This document shows positions 1 through 8,257 of a stretch of DNA of 11,265 nucleotides, one piece after another. Origin of the DNA: an uncultured Opitutia bacterium (GTDB taxonomy: Bacteria > Verrucomicrobiota > Verrucomicrobiia > Opitutales > UBA953). Position 1 is the first letter of the stretch; each line of letters opens with the position of its first letter. Position numbers and translations under genes: made by a program. The notes under the pieces were generated by a model. That model worked only from the letters and a program-made list of their open reading frames with translations, did no database searches and was not told where the DNA came from. The stretch lies in the NCBI GenBank assembly GCA_903853185.1, contig CAINSX010000260.1:1-11265 (forward strand), written 5' to 3'.

Positions 1-1
1 C

Positions 2-508
2 CGTACGCCCGCCGAGACGGTCCGCGTCTGCATCGAGGGCTGGTACGGCGGCTTCATCAAGACGATCTTCCCCGACTGGAAGGATCGCGAACAGGATCTC
101 CAAGGCCTCATCGGCTTCGCCTCAAAGTTCGACGACGTCGGCGATCTCGTCGCTCAGGTCGCCCTACTTAACGGCGAATCCTCGGACAAGAAAGCCGAGC
201 CCGAGGAGGACATGCTCCGACTCACCACCATCCACCAATCCAAGGGCCTCGAGTTCCCGATCGTCTTCCTCCTAGGCTGCGCCGACGGCCTCCTCCCCCT
301 GACCCGCGCCATCGACGAGGGCGACGTCGAGGAAGAGCGCCGCTTGTTCTACGTCGCCTGCACCCGGGCTGAGAACATGCTGTTCCTTTTCGCCACCCGC
401 TTCGCGGTCTCAGGCGAAGGCTACCTCCCGCTGGATCCCTGCCTTTTTCTGGAAGAAATGAGCCCGGATTGTTACGAATTGGCGGATTATGCCCATCGCC
501 GGCTCTAA
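2..508 (+). CDS. UvrD/PcrA-like superfamily I DNA helicase, C-terminal part (5' end outside window)
   Basis: This is the last 168 residues of an ATP-dependent 3'-5' DNA helicase of the UvrD/Rep/PcrA family, which unwinds DNA in repair and replication restart. The reading frame is open from base 2 to the TAA at 506-508. Helicase motif V is visible as LTTIHQSKGLEFPIVFL (fragment residues 74-90), followed by the DGLLP turn, and motif VI as EEERRLFYVACTRA (residues 110-123), whose arginines contact the nucleotide phosphates. The Walker A and B motifs lie upstream of the window. The protein ends about 45 residues after motif VI, so it lacks the long C-terminal tail that binds partners in UvrD and PcrA; it is probably a short-form family member. 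Which paralogue it is (UvrD, PcrA or Rep) cannot be decided from this fragment. An 89-base gap separates it from serA. Confidence 0.93.
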   Translation, partial: RTPAETVRVCIEGWYGGFIKTIFPDWKDREQDLQGLIGFASKFDDVGDLVAQVALLNGESSDKKAEPEEDMLRLTTIHQSKGLEFPIVFLLGCADGLLPLTRAIDEGDVEEERRLFYVACTRAENMLFLFATRFAVSGEGYLPLDPCLFLEEMSPDCYELADYAHRRL

Positions 509-540
509 GCCCGCTATGACAGCCAGACGGGGGTAGGTGC

Positions 541-570
541 TTGCCTTTGCCATGGGCGGGCATTTATGAC
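541..570 (+). promoter_or_regulatory. Possible sigma70-type promoter for the serA operon
   Basis: In the 89-base gap before serA, TTGCCT (541-546) lies 18 bases upstream of TATGAC (565-570), a 4 of 6 match to TATAAT. The 561-597 stretch is visibly richer in A and T than the surrounding coding DNA. Transcription from here would give a leader of about 20 bases with no Shine-Dalgarno sequence. A second TTGCC overlaps at 547-551, and another TATGAC lies at 515-520 without an obvious -35. This is the only sizeable gap upstream of serA-plsY-hom-lysC. The call rests on hexamer resemblance only. Confidence 0.3.
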
Positions 571-597
571 TCACGCAAACTTTTACACGCTATCGCC

Positions 598-2202
598 ATG
601 CCTAAGGTACTCGTCGCCGACAAGATCTCGCCCACCGGAGTCGCCCTCCTCAAAGCCCAGCCGGGCTATGAGGTCGTCGAAGCCTACGGTTCCACCCCAG
701 AGCAGGTCCTCCTCCTCGTCGCGGACGTGGACGCCATCCTGGTCCGCTCCGAAACCCAGATCACCCGCGAAGTCCTCGCCGCCGCCCATCGCCTCGTCTG
801 CGTCGGCCGTGCCGGCGTGGGCGTCGATAACATCGACGTCGAAGCCGCCACCGAACGTGGCGTCATCGTGATGAACACCCCCTCGGGCAACACCGTTGCG
901 ACCGCCGAGCTCACCTTCACCCACCTTCTCTCCCTCGCCCGTCCGGTGCCGGAAGCCGTCCAGTCCATGCGCGAAGGCAAGTGGGACCGCAAGACCCTCT
1001 CGGGCTCTGAACTCTTCGGCAAGACCCTCGGCGTGCTCGGCCTCGGCCGCATCGGCGCCGAAGTCTCCAAGCGCGCCCTCGCGTTCGGCATGAAGGTCCT
1101 CGCCTACGATCCTTACCTCACCGAAGCCCGCGCCAAAGCTCTCGGCGTGTCCATCGCGACCCTCGATGAAGTCTTCGCCCTTTCCGACTACATCACCGTC
1201 CACATGCCCCTCATCGAGAAGGGTAAGCAGGGCGCGACCGAAGGCATGGTTGATGAAGCCGCTTTCGCCAAGATGAAGAAGGGCGTAAAGATCGTGAACT
1301 GCGCTCGCGGCGGCATCGTCGACGAGACCGCCCTCGCCGAAGCCCTGAAATCTGGCAAGTGCGGCGGCTGCGGTTTCGACGTGTTCGTCGAAGAGCCCCT
1401 CGCCAAGGATCACCCGCTTCGCTCCCTTCCAAAGGCCCACCTCTCCCCTCACCTCGGCGCCTCCACCGCTGAAGCCCAGGAGAACGTCGGCGTCGAAGTC
1501 GCTGAAGCCGCGATCACCGTCCTCGGTGGCGGCTCGCCCGCCAACGCGGTCAACTTGCCTTCTGTCGATTCCCAGACGCTCGCCGCGATCAAGCCGTTCC
1601 TCTCCCTCGCGCAGAAACTTGGCGCCATCGCCCGCCAGCTCGCCGCTCCCGGCCGCATCGAATCCCTCCGCCTGACCACCTTCGGCACCGGTTCCGACCA
1701 GGGCGCCAACGCCATCGCCCGCGCCATCCAGCGCGGCTACCTGCGCGGTATCGTCGAAGGCGTCACCGACGTGAACGCTCCCGGTAAGCTCAAGGCCCTC
1801 GGCGTCGAAGTCCAGACCGTCCGCTCTTCCGCCGAAGCCGATTATAAGGAACTCATCCTCGTCGAGGCCGTCCTCGCGGGTGGCAAGTCCGTCTCCGTCG
1901 CCGGCACCGTCATCGGTAAGGCCCAGTCCCCTCGCATCGTCTCGATCAACGGCCGCACCCTCGAGTTTATCCCCGAAGGTAAGCTCCTCCTCATCGAGAA
2001 CCAGGATCAGCCTGGCATCATCGGTGCCCTCGGCAGCTTGCTCGCCAAGGAAAATGTGAACATCGCCAACATGGCCCTCAGCCGCAGCGGAGGCTCCAAC
2101 GCCCTCGCCGTCTACCAGCTCGACACGGCTCCTGGCGCCGCCGCCATCGCCGAGATCCTGCGTAATCCTGCGATCGTCAGCGCCAAGCTGATCGAAGCGT
2201 AA
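598..2202 (+). CDS. serA: D-3-phosphoglycerate dehydrogenase, long form with ASB and ACT domains
   Basis: SerA oxidises 3-phosphoglycerate to 3-phosphohydroxypyruvate with NAD+, the first committed step of serine synthesis in the cytoplasm. The 534-residue product has the long (type I) architecture: a split substrate-binding domain, a central nucleotide-binding domain with GLGRIG (residues 148-153), and the catalytic set R237 (in NCARGG), E266 (in DVFVEEP) and H285 (in SPHLGAST). An intervening ASB-type domain follows (about 315-450), then a C-terminal ACT domain (about 455-534, with QDQPGIIGALGSLLA) that in the family can bind serine for feedback control. The ATG at 598 is chosen because MPKVLVADKIS matches the usual SerA N-terminus; a TTG at 541 would add 19 unrelated residues. 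The loop before the catalytic Arg (EKGKQGATEGMVDEAAF) looks about five residues longer than usual. There is no Shine-Dalgarno sequence. It is first in a run with plsY, hom and lysC. Confidence 0.96.
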   Translation: MPKVLVADKISPTGVALLKAQPGYEVVEAYGSTPEQVLLLVADVDAILVRSETQITREVLAAAHRLVCVGRAGVGVDNIDVEAATERGVIVMNTPSGNTVATAELTFTHLLSLARPVPEAVQSMREGKWDRKTLSGSELFGKTLGVLGLGRIGAEVSKRALAFGMKVLAYDPYLTEARAKALGVSIATLDEVFALSDYITVHMPLIEKGKQGATEGMVDEAAFAKMKKGVKIVNCARGGIVDETALAEALKSGKCGGCGFDVFVEEPLAKDHPLRSLPKAHLSPHLGASTAEAQENVGVEVAEAAITVLGGGSPANAVNLPSVDSQTLAAIKPFLSLAQKLGAIARQLAAPGRIESLRLTTFGTGSDQGANAIARAIQRGYLRGIVEGVTDVNAPGKLKALGVEVQTVRSSAEADYKELILVEAVLAGGKSVSVAGTVIGKAQSPRIVSINGRTLEFIPEGKLLLIENQDQPGIIGALGSLLAKENVNIANMALSRSGGSNALAVYQLDTAPGAAAIAEILRNPAIVSAKLIEA

Positions 2203-2205
2203 GCG

Positions 2206-2850
2206 ATGTTCGCGGCCATCGGAATCTTCGCCCTGCTCGGCTACCTCATCGGTTCCGTCAACTTCGCCGTGCTCGTGGCGAAGAAGCATGGCGTCGACAT
2301 CCTGAAGGAAGGCTCCGGCAATCCCGGCGCCACGAACGTTAAGCGCGTCCTCGGCAAAGGACCGGGCAACCTCGTCTTCGCCCTCGACGCCCTCAAAGGT
2401 TTTATCGGCGCCGGCCTGCCGCACCTCCTTCTCCGCATCGACCCGAACCAGACCGCAATCAAAGACCTCTTCTTTGTGGTCTGCGTCGCCGGCTTCGTCG
2501 GCACGCTTCTCGGCCACTGCTTCTCCTGTTTCCTGAACTTCAAGGGCGGCAAAGGCGTGGCCTCCACCATCGGCGGCCTGCTCGTGCTGCTGCCGGTCCC
2601 GATTCTCATCGGCGCCGCGATCTGGGGCCTCGTCTTCCTAGCCTCCCGTTACGTTTCTCTGGCTTCGATTGGCCTAGGCGTCTCGCTGCCTGTCTCCTGC
2701 TGGGTGCTACCGCTCTTCACGAAGCTAACCTTCAGCCCGGCCGAGTTCTGGTTCGCCGGTGCGATCGCCGCCTTCAACGTCTGGACGCACCGTTCCAACA
2801 TCGGTCGCCTGCTTTCTGGCACCGAGAACCGCTTCGTCAAGAAAGCCTGA
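2206..2850 (+). CDS. plsY: Acyl-phosphate:glycerol-3-phosphate acyltransferase PlsY
   Basis: PlsY is an integral membrane enzyme that transfers an acyl group from acyl-phosphate to sn-glycerol-3-phosphate, making lysophosphatidate, the first step of membrane phospholipid synthesis. The 214-residue product has the expected length and hydrophobic profile (about five membrane spans). The three family motifs are visible: GSVNFAVLVAK near the first span (residues 16-26), SGNPGATNVKR (37-47), and GHCFSCFLNFKGGKGVAST (103-121), which carries the glycine-rich phosphate-binding loop. The C-terminal THRSNIGRLLSGTE segment is also typical. Its acyl-phosphate donor is normally made by PlsX, which is not in this window. 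The gene starts 3 bases after serA and ends 10 bases before hom, so it is very probably cotranscribed with amino-acid genes, with no obvious metabolic reason. No Shine-Dalgarno sequence precedes its ATG. Confidence 0.95.
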   Translation: MFAAIGIFALLGYLIGSVNFAVLVAKKHGVDILKEGSGNPGATNVKRVLGKGPGNLVFALDALKGFIGAGLPHLLLRIDPNQTAIKDLFFVVCVAGFVGTLLGHCFSCFLNFKGGKGVASTIGGLLVLLPVPILIGAAIWGLVFLASRYVSLASIGLGVSLPVSCWVLPLFTKLTFSPAEFWFAGAIAAFNVWTHRSNIGRLLSGTENRFVKKA

Positions 2851-2860
2851 TCTTTTTGCA

Positions 2861-4192
2861 ATGACCGCCCCTCGCACCATCGGCATCGGTATCCTCGGCT
2901 TCGGCACCGTCGGCCAAGGCGTCTGGAAGCACCTGCATGAAAAGCAGGCCGACCTCGAATCGCGCCTCAGCGTGAAGCTTGACCTCCGCAAGGCCTCCGT
3001 CCGCAACCTGAAGAAGAAGCGCGCGGTCAAGATTCCGGCTTCGAAGCTGACCAATAATCCGAACGAGATCATCGACGACCCGAAGGTCCATGTCGTCTGC
3101 GAACTCATCGGTGGCACTACTAAGGCCCGCGAACTCACCCTCCGTGCACTGCGCCTCGGCAAGGTCGTCGTCTCCGCCAACAAGGCCCTGCTCTGCGAGC
3201 ATGGCCCCGAGATCATGCAGGCCGTCCGCCAGCATGGCGGCCAGTTCCTCTTCGAAGCCAGCGTCGCTGGCGGCATCCCGATCATCAAGGCCATCCGTGA
3301 AGGCCTCGTCGCCAACCGCTTCGAACTGATCGTCGGCATCCTCAACGGCACCTGTAACCACATCCTCACCCGCATGGGCGAGGACGGACTCTCGTTCGCC
3401 GACGCCCTCAAAGAAGCCCAAGAACTCGGCTATGCCGAAGCCGACCCGACGCTCGACGTCGACGGCATCGACGCCTTCCACAAGGCCTCGATCCTCGCCT
3501 GGCTCGCGCACGGCAAGTGGGCGCCTTCTGCCCGCACGCTCGTCGAGGGCATCCGTAAGATCGGCCCAGCCGACATCGATTTCGCCCGCCGCTTCGGTTT
3601 CGCGCTCAAGCACCTCGCCGTCATCCGCCGCGACTTCAAGGCCAACTGGATGACCGTCGGCGTCTACCCCTCCCTCGTCCCTAACCGCGACATCCTCGCG
3701 CGCGTCTCCGGCGTCAATAACGGCATCACCCTCCGCGGCGACGTCGTCGGCGCCACCACGCTCACCGGCCGCGGCGCCGGGGGCGACGCCACCGCTTCCG
3801 CGGTCATCGGCGACATCGTCGACGCCATTGCCGCCCTGACCGGCGCAATTCCGCAGGCACTTTCGCCCGAAGGCCTCGCCGCCCGCGAGAAGGCCGGCCG
3901 CGCCCTGCGCATGGCCTCGATCGACGAGATTGTTTCGCCGTTCTACTTGCGCCTCTCGTTGCTCGATAAGGCCGGCGTCTCCGAAGGCATCTACCGCATC
4001 TTCTCGAAGCACAAGGTGTCCATCGCCCGCGTCATCCAGTACGAGCACCCCAACCAGGGTCGCGGCACGGTCACGCTTTCGACCTACCCGGTCAGCGAAC
4101 GCAAGATGTCCGCGGTCTTGACAGAATTGCGCCGCCTCAAGACGGTGCTCGAGGAGCCGGTCGTGCTCCGCATCTTCTCTCCCGAATCCTGA
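2861..4192 (+). CDS. hom: Homoserine dehydrogenase (monofunctional, with C-terminal ACT domain)
   Basis: Hom reduces aspartate-4-semialdehyde to homoserine with NAD(P)H, the branch towards threonine and methionine. The 443-residue product begins with a Rossmann motif GFGTVG (residues 13-18). It continues with SANKALL and ASVAGGIPIIKAI (from residue 133), and carries the family signature EADPTLDVDGIDAFHK. In this signature E193, D199, D204 and K208 match the spacing of the catalytic residues of the yeast enzyme (E208, D214, D219, K223). A C-terminal ACT domain (about residues 360-443, starting FYLRLSLLDKAGV) suggests feedback control, usually by threonine. The ATG at 2861 is chosen because MTAPRTIGIGILGFG sits at the right distance from the Rossmann motif; the frame is open upstream but overlaps plsY with unrelated sequence. 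It lies 10 bases after plsY and 7 before lysC. Confidence 0.96.
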   Translation: MTAPRTIGIGILGFGTVGQGVWKHLHEKQADLESRLSVKLDLRKASVRNLKKKRAVKIPASKLTNNPNEIIDDPKVHVVCELIGGTTKARELTLRALRLGKVVVSANKALLCEHGPEIMQAVRQHGGQFLFEASVAGGIPIIKAIREGLVANRFELIVGILNGTCNHILTRMGEDGLSFADALKEAQELGYAEADPTLDVDGIDAFHKASILAWLAHGKWAPSARTLVEGIRKIGPADIDFARRFGFALKHLAVIRRDFKANWMTVGVYPSLVPNRDILARVSGVNNGITLRGDVVGATTLTGRGAGGDATASAVIGDIVDAIAALTGAIPQALSPEGLAAREKAGRALRMASIDEIVSPFYLRLSLLDKAGVSEGIYRIFSKHKVSIARVIQYEHPNQGRGTVTLSTYPVSERKMSAVLTELRRLKTVLEEPVVLRIFSPES

Positions 4193-4199
4193 TCTCCCG

Positions 4200-5417
4200 G
4201 TGGCCCTCATCGTCCAGAAATACGGCGGCACTTCCGTCGGCACTGTCGACCGCATCCAGAACGTCGCGGCCAAGATCAAGGAACAGTGGTCCAAGGGTAA
4301 CCGTATCGTCGTGGTCGTCTCGGCCCGAAGCGGCGTGACCAACGACCTCATCGCCCGCGCCAAGGCCCTCTCGAAGCTTCCCGACGAACGCGAGATGGAC
4401 GTCCTGATGGCCGTCGGCGAGCAGGAAACCATCGCCCTCACGGTCATGGCCCTCCACGCCATCGGTGTCCCGGCCGTTTCCCGCACGGGCGCCCAGGCTG
4501 GTATCTTCACCGACGACATCCATACCCGCGCTCGTATCACCCGTATCACCGGAGGCGACCTGCTCGCCCGCCTCGACGAAGGCAAGGTCGTCGTGGTCGC
4601 CGGTTTCCAAGGCTGCACGGACGCAGGCGAAGTCACCACCCTCGGCCGCGGCGGCTCGGACCTCACTGCCATCGCGGTCGCCGCCTCCATCAAGGCCGAC
4701 CTCTGCCAGATCTACACCGACGTCGACGGCGTCTACACTGCTGACCCCCGCATCGTGCTCAACGCGAGCAAACTGCTGGAAATCTCCTACGAGGAGATGC
4801 TCGAACTCGCCTCCAGCGGCTCGAAGGTCATGCAGTCCCGCTCGGTAGAGTTCGCCCAGAAATATAACGTGCCCTTCGAGGTCCGTTCCTCCTTTAACGA
4901 CCAACCCGGTACCATCGTGAAAGCCATCGACAAGACCCTTGAAGACGCGGCCATCGCCGGCGTCGCCCTCGACCGCCTGCAGACCCGCGTCACGGTGAAC
5001 GACCTCCCTGACAGCCCTCAGGCCCTGTCCGCTCTCTTCGACGACCTCGGCGAAGCCGGCCTCAGCGTCGACATGATCATCAAGAACCTGGGCAAGGACG
5101 GCAAAGCCAACCTGACCTTCTCGGTGACCACCGCTGAATTCTCCCGCGTCGAAGCCGTCGTCGGCCAGACCCTTAAGAAGCTCGGCTCCGGCTCCGTCCG
5201 CTCCGCCGGCGAGATCTCCAAGCTCTCCATCGTGGGCGTCGGCATGATCTCCCACCCCGGCGTCGCCGGCACCCTCTTCAAGGCCCTCGCCTCCGTCGGC
5301 ATCAACAGCGAGCTCATCACGACCTCCGAGATTAAGATCTCCGTCGCGCTGGATCCCGCCAAGGCTGACGCCGCCGTCCGCGCCGTGCACACGGCCTTCG
5401 GCCTCGACAAGGCCTGA
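4200..5417 (+). CDS. lysC: Aspartokinase with tandem ACT domains
   Basis: LysC phosphorylates aspartate with ATP, the entry step to lysine, threonine, methionine and diaminopimelate for peptidoglycan. The 405-residue product fits the compact monofunctional class. The kinase domain has KYGGTSVG (residues 7-14), VVVVSARSGVTN (37-48), GRGGSDLTA (149-157) and TDVDGVYTADPR (173-184). Two ACT domains follow, one around residues 265-335 and one around 345-400 (LSIVGVGMISHPGVAGTLFKAL), the layout of enzymes inhibited by lysine and/or threonine. It starts with GTG, 7 bases after hom; no ATG gives the conserved N-terminus. In Bacillus and Corynebacterium a beta subunit is made from an internal start near the ACT region. 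Here no ATG exists at the equivalent place, only an in-frame GTG at 4917 (residue 240), so I do not call one. Its pairing with hom fits shared control of the aspartate pathway. Confidence 0.96.
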   Translation: MALIVQKYGGTSVGTVDRIQNVAAKIKEQWSKGNRIVVVVSARSGVTNDLIARAKALSKLPDEREMDVLMAVGEQETIALTVMALHAIGVPAVSRTGAQAGIFTDDIHTRARITRITGGDLLARLDEGKVVVVAGFQGCTDAGEVTTLGRGGSDLTAIAVAASIKADLCQIYTDVDGVYTADPRIVLNASKLLEISYEEMLELASSGSKVMQSRSVEFAQKYNVPFEVRSSFNDQPGTIVKAIDKTLEDAAIAGVALDRLQTRVTVNDLPDSPQALSALFDDLGEAGLSVDMIIKNLGKDGKANLTFSVTTAEFSRVEAVVGQTLKKLGSGSVRSAGEISKLSIVGVGMISHPGVAGTLFKALASVGINSELITTSEIKISVALDPAKADAAVRAVHTAFGLDKA

Positions 5418-5432
5418 GCCGGCACTCGCCTC

Positions 5433-5460
5433 TTGCCCGACGGCCCGCCCGGACCATAGT
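5433..5460 (+). promoter_or_regulatory. Possible promoter for the TPR-exbB-exbD unit
   Basis: In the 50-base gap after lysC, TTGCCC (5433-5438) is followed after 16 bases by CATAGT (5455-5460), a 4 of 6 match to TATAAT. The next gene's ATG starts only 7 bases beyond this -10-like hexamer, so a transcript from here would be leaderless or nearly so. There is no recognisable Shine-Dalgarno sequence apart from a weak GGGG at 5462-5465. I see no clear terminator hairpin for lysC in this gap, so read-through from the upstream operon is equally possible. Confidence 0.3.
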
Positions 5461-5467
5461 CGGGGCG

Positions 5468-8257
5468 ATGCTGCGGTTCACCCTGGCCACCCTCCTCGCC
5501 CTCGGCGCCTTGCTGCCGGATCGGGTCGTGTCGCAGGACCTTCCGCCGAACCTGATCACAGCCAACGCTCCCATCAGCCCGGGAGACCAACCCGACCGCA
5601 GGGCCGTGCTGGGATTGGCCGACCAAGCCTTGGCCGCGGGCCTATCCTCGACGGCCTCCAGCTTCTACGCCCAGCTGCTCGCCGACCCTAAGCTCAGCGA
5701 CAAAGACCGCGAGCTGGCGGGCCTCGGCCTATCCGCCGCTTACATTGAACGCACGCGTACGACCGAAGCTAAGGCGACGGTGAAGTTCCTGCCGAAGTCA
5801 GCGCGCAAATCGCTCCGCGAAGGACTCATCGCCCTACTGGAAAACGATACCGACGGCGCCCGTGCCTTTTCGGCCGAGCTCAACATCACCGCCCTCCCGG
5901 CGCACGAGATTGCTTGGGGCCACGCCCTACGCTGGATGGTCGCCGGCGTGGAGAGCGACAACCTCAACATCAACCTCGCGCAGGAAGCCATCGCACGTTC
6001 CTCCGTCTCCGAAGAACAGCGTCAACGCATCGAAGTCCTCGGCTACCGCGCGATGATCGTCGCCGGCAAAGTGGAACAGCGCACGGTCTCGGCGCTGCGC
6101 GACCTCGCTTCCGATGCCAAAGGAACCCCGCTCGCCTTCGACTACGCCCGTAACCTCGCGCTCGCGCTCGCCCACCTCAAGGACGTCAAAGGCGCCGCAC
6201 AGGCCCTCGCCGCTGCCGGAGCCCTGCCAGCAGCCCGCCAAGCCGAAGCCGACCTCCTCGCCGGCCTCATCCTCGGCGCCGACACCTCCGAAGGACGCGA
6301 TCGCCTGAAGGAAGCGGCCCGCAATCCTGCCAACGTCGCAATCCGCCTCACGGCCCTGCGCGCGTTGGTCGCGGCCGCCGATCCGCGTGCCGAGTCGGAC
6401 CTCTCCAAACCCGTCGACACGAAGGCCATCGCCAACGAAGTGAACGACTTCCTACTCCGCCGTAATGCCGGACAACTCTCCTACTACTGCCCGCGCGACC
6501 TCAAGGTACTGGACTCCATCCACCTCGCCCGCGCCCAACTAATGCTCTTCGCCGGTAGCCGCGAGAAGGCCCGACAAGCAGCCGAAGACCTGCTCAAGGA
6601 CGTGCCAGCCAGCCCCTTGGTCCGTGAAGCCACGCGCACCCTTGCCATCGCGGCCTGGGGCGATGGCTCCTACCGTCTGGCCGCCACGCATCTGACGACG
6701 CTGGCCGAAAGCAGCGTCGAACCCGAACGTGCCCAACTTCGCATCGCCGCCGCCGACTGCCTCTTCCTCGCCAAGGATTTCGTCCTCGCTGAAAAAGCCT
6801 ACGCCGGCCTGCAGAAGGACGCGGCCGACACGAAGATCTCCGAAGATGCCTTCCACCAGCGCATCCTATGCCTGCTCGAGACGAGCGATGACATTAGCGC
6901 CTGGAACCGTACGGCTGAAGCGATCGAGGACGCCGCCCGTTCCAACCGCACCCGCACGAAGGAACCCATCTGGTCGGCGATCTGGAGCCTCATCGAGGAT
7001 ATGCGCATGTCCCATCGACCGGCCGACGCCGAACGCCTGCTGGCCCGCTTCGCTCCGCTCACCCAAGGGGCCCGCATCGACTTCGACCTGCGCTTCACCT
7101 GGCAACGTGCCCTCTTGGCCATCGCCAATAACAATCCAACTGAAGCGAGCCGACTTGCCGACGCCATTGACCGCAAACTTTCCAGCGTCCCCTCGGGTGC
7201 CTCACCCGACGAACTGACCAAGGCCGTGCCGGAACTCCGTGGGCACGCCGCGCTCCTCAAAGCCCGCACCTCACTTAACGCCGGGGCGGCCAAGGGCCTC
7301 GACGAACTCGTCGCGCTTCGCCGGCAGTTCGGCAAAGTGCCCGCCGCCGCCGCCTCTTACCTCGTCGAAGGACGTCACCTGGCCTCCGTCGGTCGCAATG
7401 CCGAAGCCCAGTCGCGCTTCGAATCCCTCGCCGAGGAATTCAAGGGCGAAGCCGGCCTCACCGACTTCGCCGCGCTCGGTCTCTACGAAGCCGCCGAACA
7501 ATCGGCACTTCAGGCGCCCACTGGCGGCGAGGATAAACTTACGCACGCCGTCTTACTCCTCGAACGCTTCACCGAGACTTATCCGAAACACTCCTTGATT
7601 TTCCGCGTCACGCTGCGTCGCGCCGAGATCCTTCGCACGCTCACGCAGTTCGACAAGTCTCTCCTCGTACTCGAAGGACTGATCCGCGACAAACCCACCG
7701 ACCCCTCCCGCCCACAGGCCGAGATGGCCCGTGCGGACTCCCTCTTCGGAATGGCCCAGCAGTGGCGCGATCGAACCGGACAGCTTGACCGCCAACGGGT
7801 CTCCCGCGCGGCCGCCGCCTACGAGCGCATCGCCGAAGCTTGGGCCAAGGATTCCGACGACACCAAAATCGAAGCCTGGTACAAGTGGGCGCTCACGCTG
7901 GTCGAACGCTCCCGGACGGAGACCGGCATCGAAGCGACCGCGACGCGCGGCGAAGCCCGCAAGATTCTGCTCCGCGCCCTGGGCACCTTGCGTGAAGCGA
8001 CCGCTCGCGCCGCAGCGGACACCGCCGGAAAGCTCTCCTCCGAAGGCCGGCTATGGCTCGCCCGCTCGATCCTCCTTATGGCCGAGACCTGTGAACTGGA
8101 CGGCGACCGGGCCGAAGCCATCGCCGCCTACAAGATCATCGTGAACGTAAACCAAGGGCAACCCTCCGCCCAGTCACGCCTACCAGGCCAGTCCACCGCC
8201 GAAAGCAAACTTGCGACCCTCCGCAATTCGTCGTCCAATCCTCCTAAGCCCCAATGA
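5468..8257 (+). CDS. Large secreted TPR-like solenoid protein linked to ExbB/ExbD
   Basis: I do not recognise a named family for this 929-residue protein. The N-terminus (MLRFTLATLLALGALLP) is a plausible Sec signal peptide, with cleavage possible after S22; there is no lipobox cysteine, and I see no further membrane span, so a soluble periplasmic location is likely. The rest is alanine- and leucine-rich paired helices of TPR type. The clearest units are near residues 350-385 (HLARAQLMLFAGSREKARQA), 422-455 (AQLRIAAADCLFLAKDF), 711-745 (IFRVTLRRAEILRTLTQFD) and 860-893, ending DRAEAIAAYKIIV. No catalytic motif is visible. Its stop codon overlaps the ATG of the ExbB-like gene (ATGA), so the two are probably made together. 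I infer that it is a scaffold or effector arm working with the ExbB/ExbD-like complex, as TPR proteins such as CpoB (YbgF) do with Tol systems, but homology to CpoB is not claimed. Confidence 0.8.
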   Translation: MLRFTLATLLALGALLPDRVVSQDLPPNLITANAPISPGDQPDRRAVLGLADQALAAGLSSTASSFYAQLLADPKLSDKDRELAGLGLSAAYIERTRTTEAKATVKFLPKSARKSLREGLIALLENDTDGARAFSAELNITALPAHEIAWGHALRWMVAGVESDNLNINLAQEAIARSSVSEEQRQRIEVLGYRAMIVAGKVEQRTVSALRDLASDAKGTPLAFDYARNLALALAHLKDVKGAAQALAAAGALPAARQAEADLLAGLILGADTSEGRDRLKEAARNPANVAIRLTALRALVAAADPRAESDLSKPVDTKAIANEVNDFLLRRNAGQLSYYCPRDLKVLDSIHLARAQLMLFAGSREKARQAAEDLLKDVPASPLVREATRTLAIAAWGDGSYRLAATHLTTLAESSVEPERAQLRIAAADCLFLAKDFVLAEKAYAGLQKDAADTKISEDAFHQRILCLLETSDDISAWNRTAEAIEDAARSNRTRTKEPIWSAIWSLIEDMRMSHRPADAERLLARFAPLTQGARIDFDLRFTWQRALLAIANNNPTEASRLADAIDRKLSSVPSGASPDELTKAVPELRGHAALLKARTSLNAGAAKGLDELVALRRQFGKVPAAAASYLVEGRHLASVGRNAEAQSRFESLAEEFKGEAGLTDFAALGLYEAAEQSALQAPTGGEDKLTHAVLLLERFTETYPKHSLIFRVTLRRAEILRTLTQFDKSLLVLEGLIRDKPTDPSRPQAEMARADSLFGMAQQWRDRTGQLDRQRVSRAAAAYERIAEAWAKDSDDTKIEAWYKWALTLVERSRTETGIEATATRGEARKILLRALGTLREATARAAADTAGKLSSEGRLWLARSILLMAETCELDGDRAEAIAAYKIIVNVNQGQPSAQSRLPGQSTAESKLATLRNSSSNPPKPQ

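Noticed and set aside
509..540. A possible terminator after the helicase gene (CCCG and CGGG around 510-531)
   Set aside because: The pairing is only about four bases with a large loop and is not followed by a T run.
541..600. A TTG start at 541 that would lengthen SerA by 19 residues
   Set aside because: The added residues do not resemble SerA N-termini, and the TTG coincides with the possible -35 element; ATG at 598 gives the conserved start.
583..2517. A 644-codon open frame on the - strand, antisense to serA and the start of plsY
   Set aside because: The translation is low-complexity G/A/D/E/V, as expected from reading C-ending codons backwards, and the + strand encodes an unmistakable SerA.
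2759..2860. An upstream in-frame start for hom inside plsY
   Set aside because: It would add 34 unrelated residues before a Rossmann domain that normally lies near the N-terminus.
4308..4343. Arg in the aspartokinase motif SARSGVTN where Met is common
   Set aside because: From memory, this position varies among aspartokinases (for example SASAGITN in E. coli LysC and SAPAKITN in ThrA), so it is not notable.
2837..4693. A 618-codon open frame on the - strand across hom and lysC
   Set aside because: Same codon-bias shadow; it runs antisense to two clear enzymes and has no recognisable domain.
4137..5390. A 417-codon open frame on the - strand inside lysC
   Set aside because: Composition is again acidic and glycine-rich from mirrored C-ending codons; lysC on the + strand has all its motifs.
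4917..5417. Internal GTG start giving a separate aspartokinase beta subunit
   Set aside because: The position resembles that in Corynebacterium, but there is no ATG, no Shine-Dalgarno signal and no other support.
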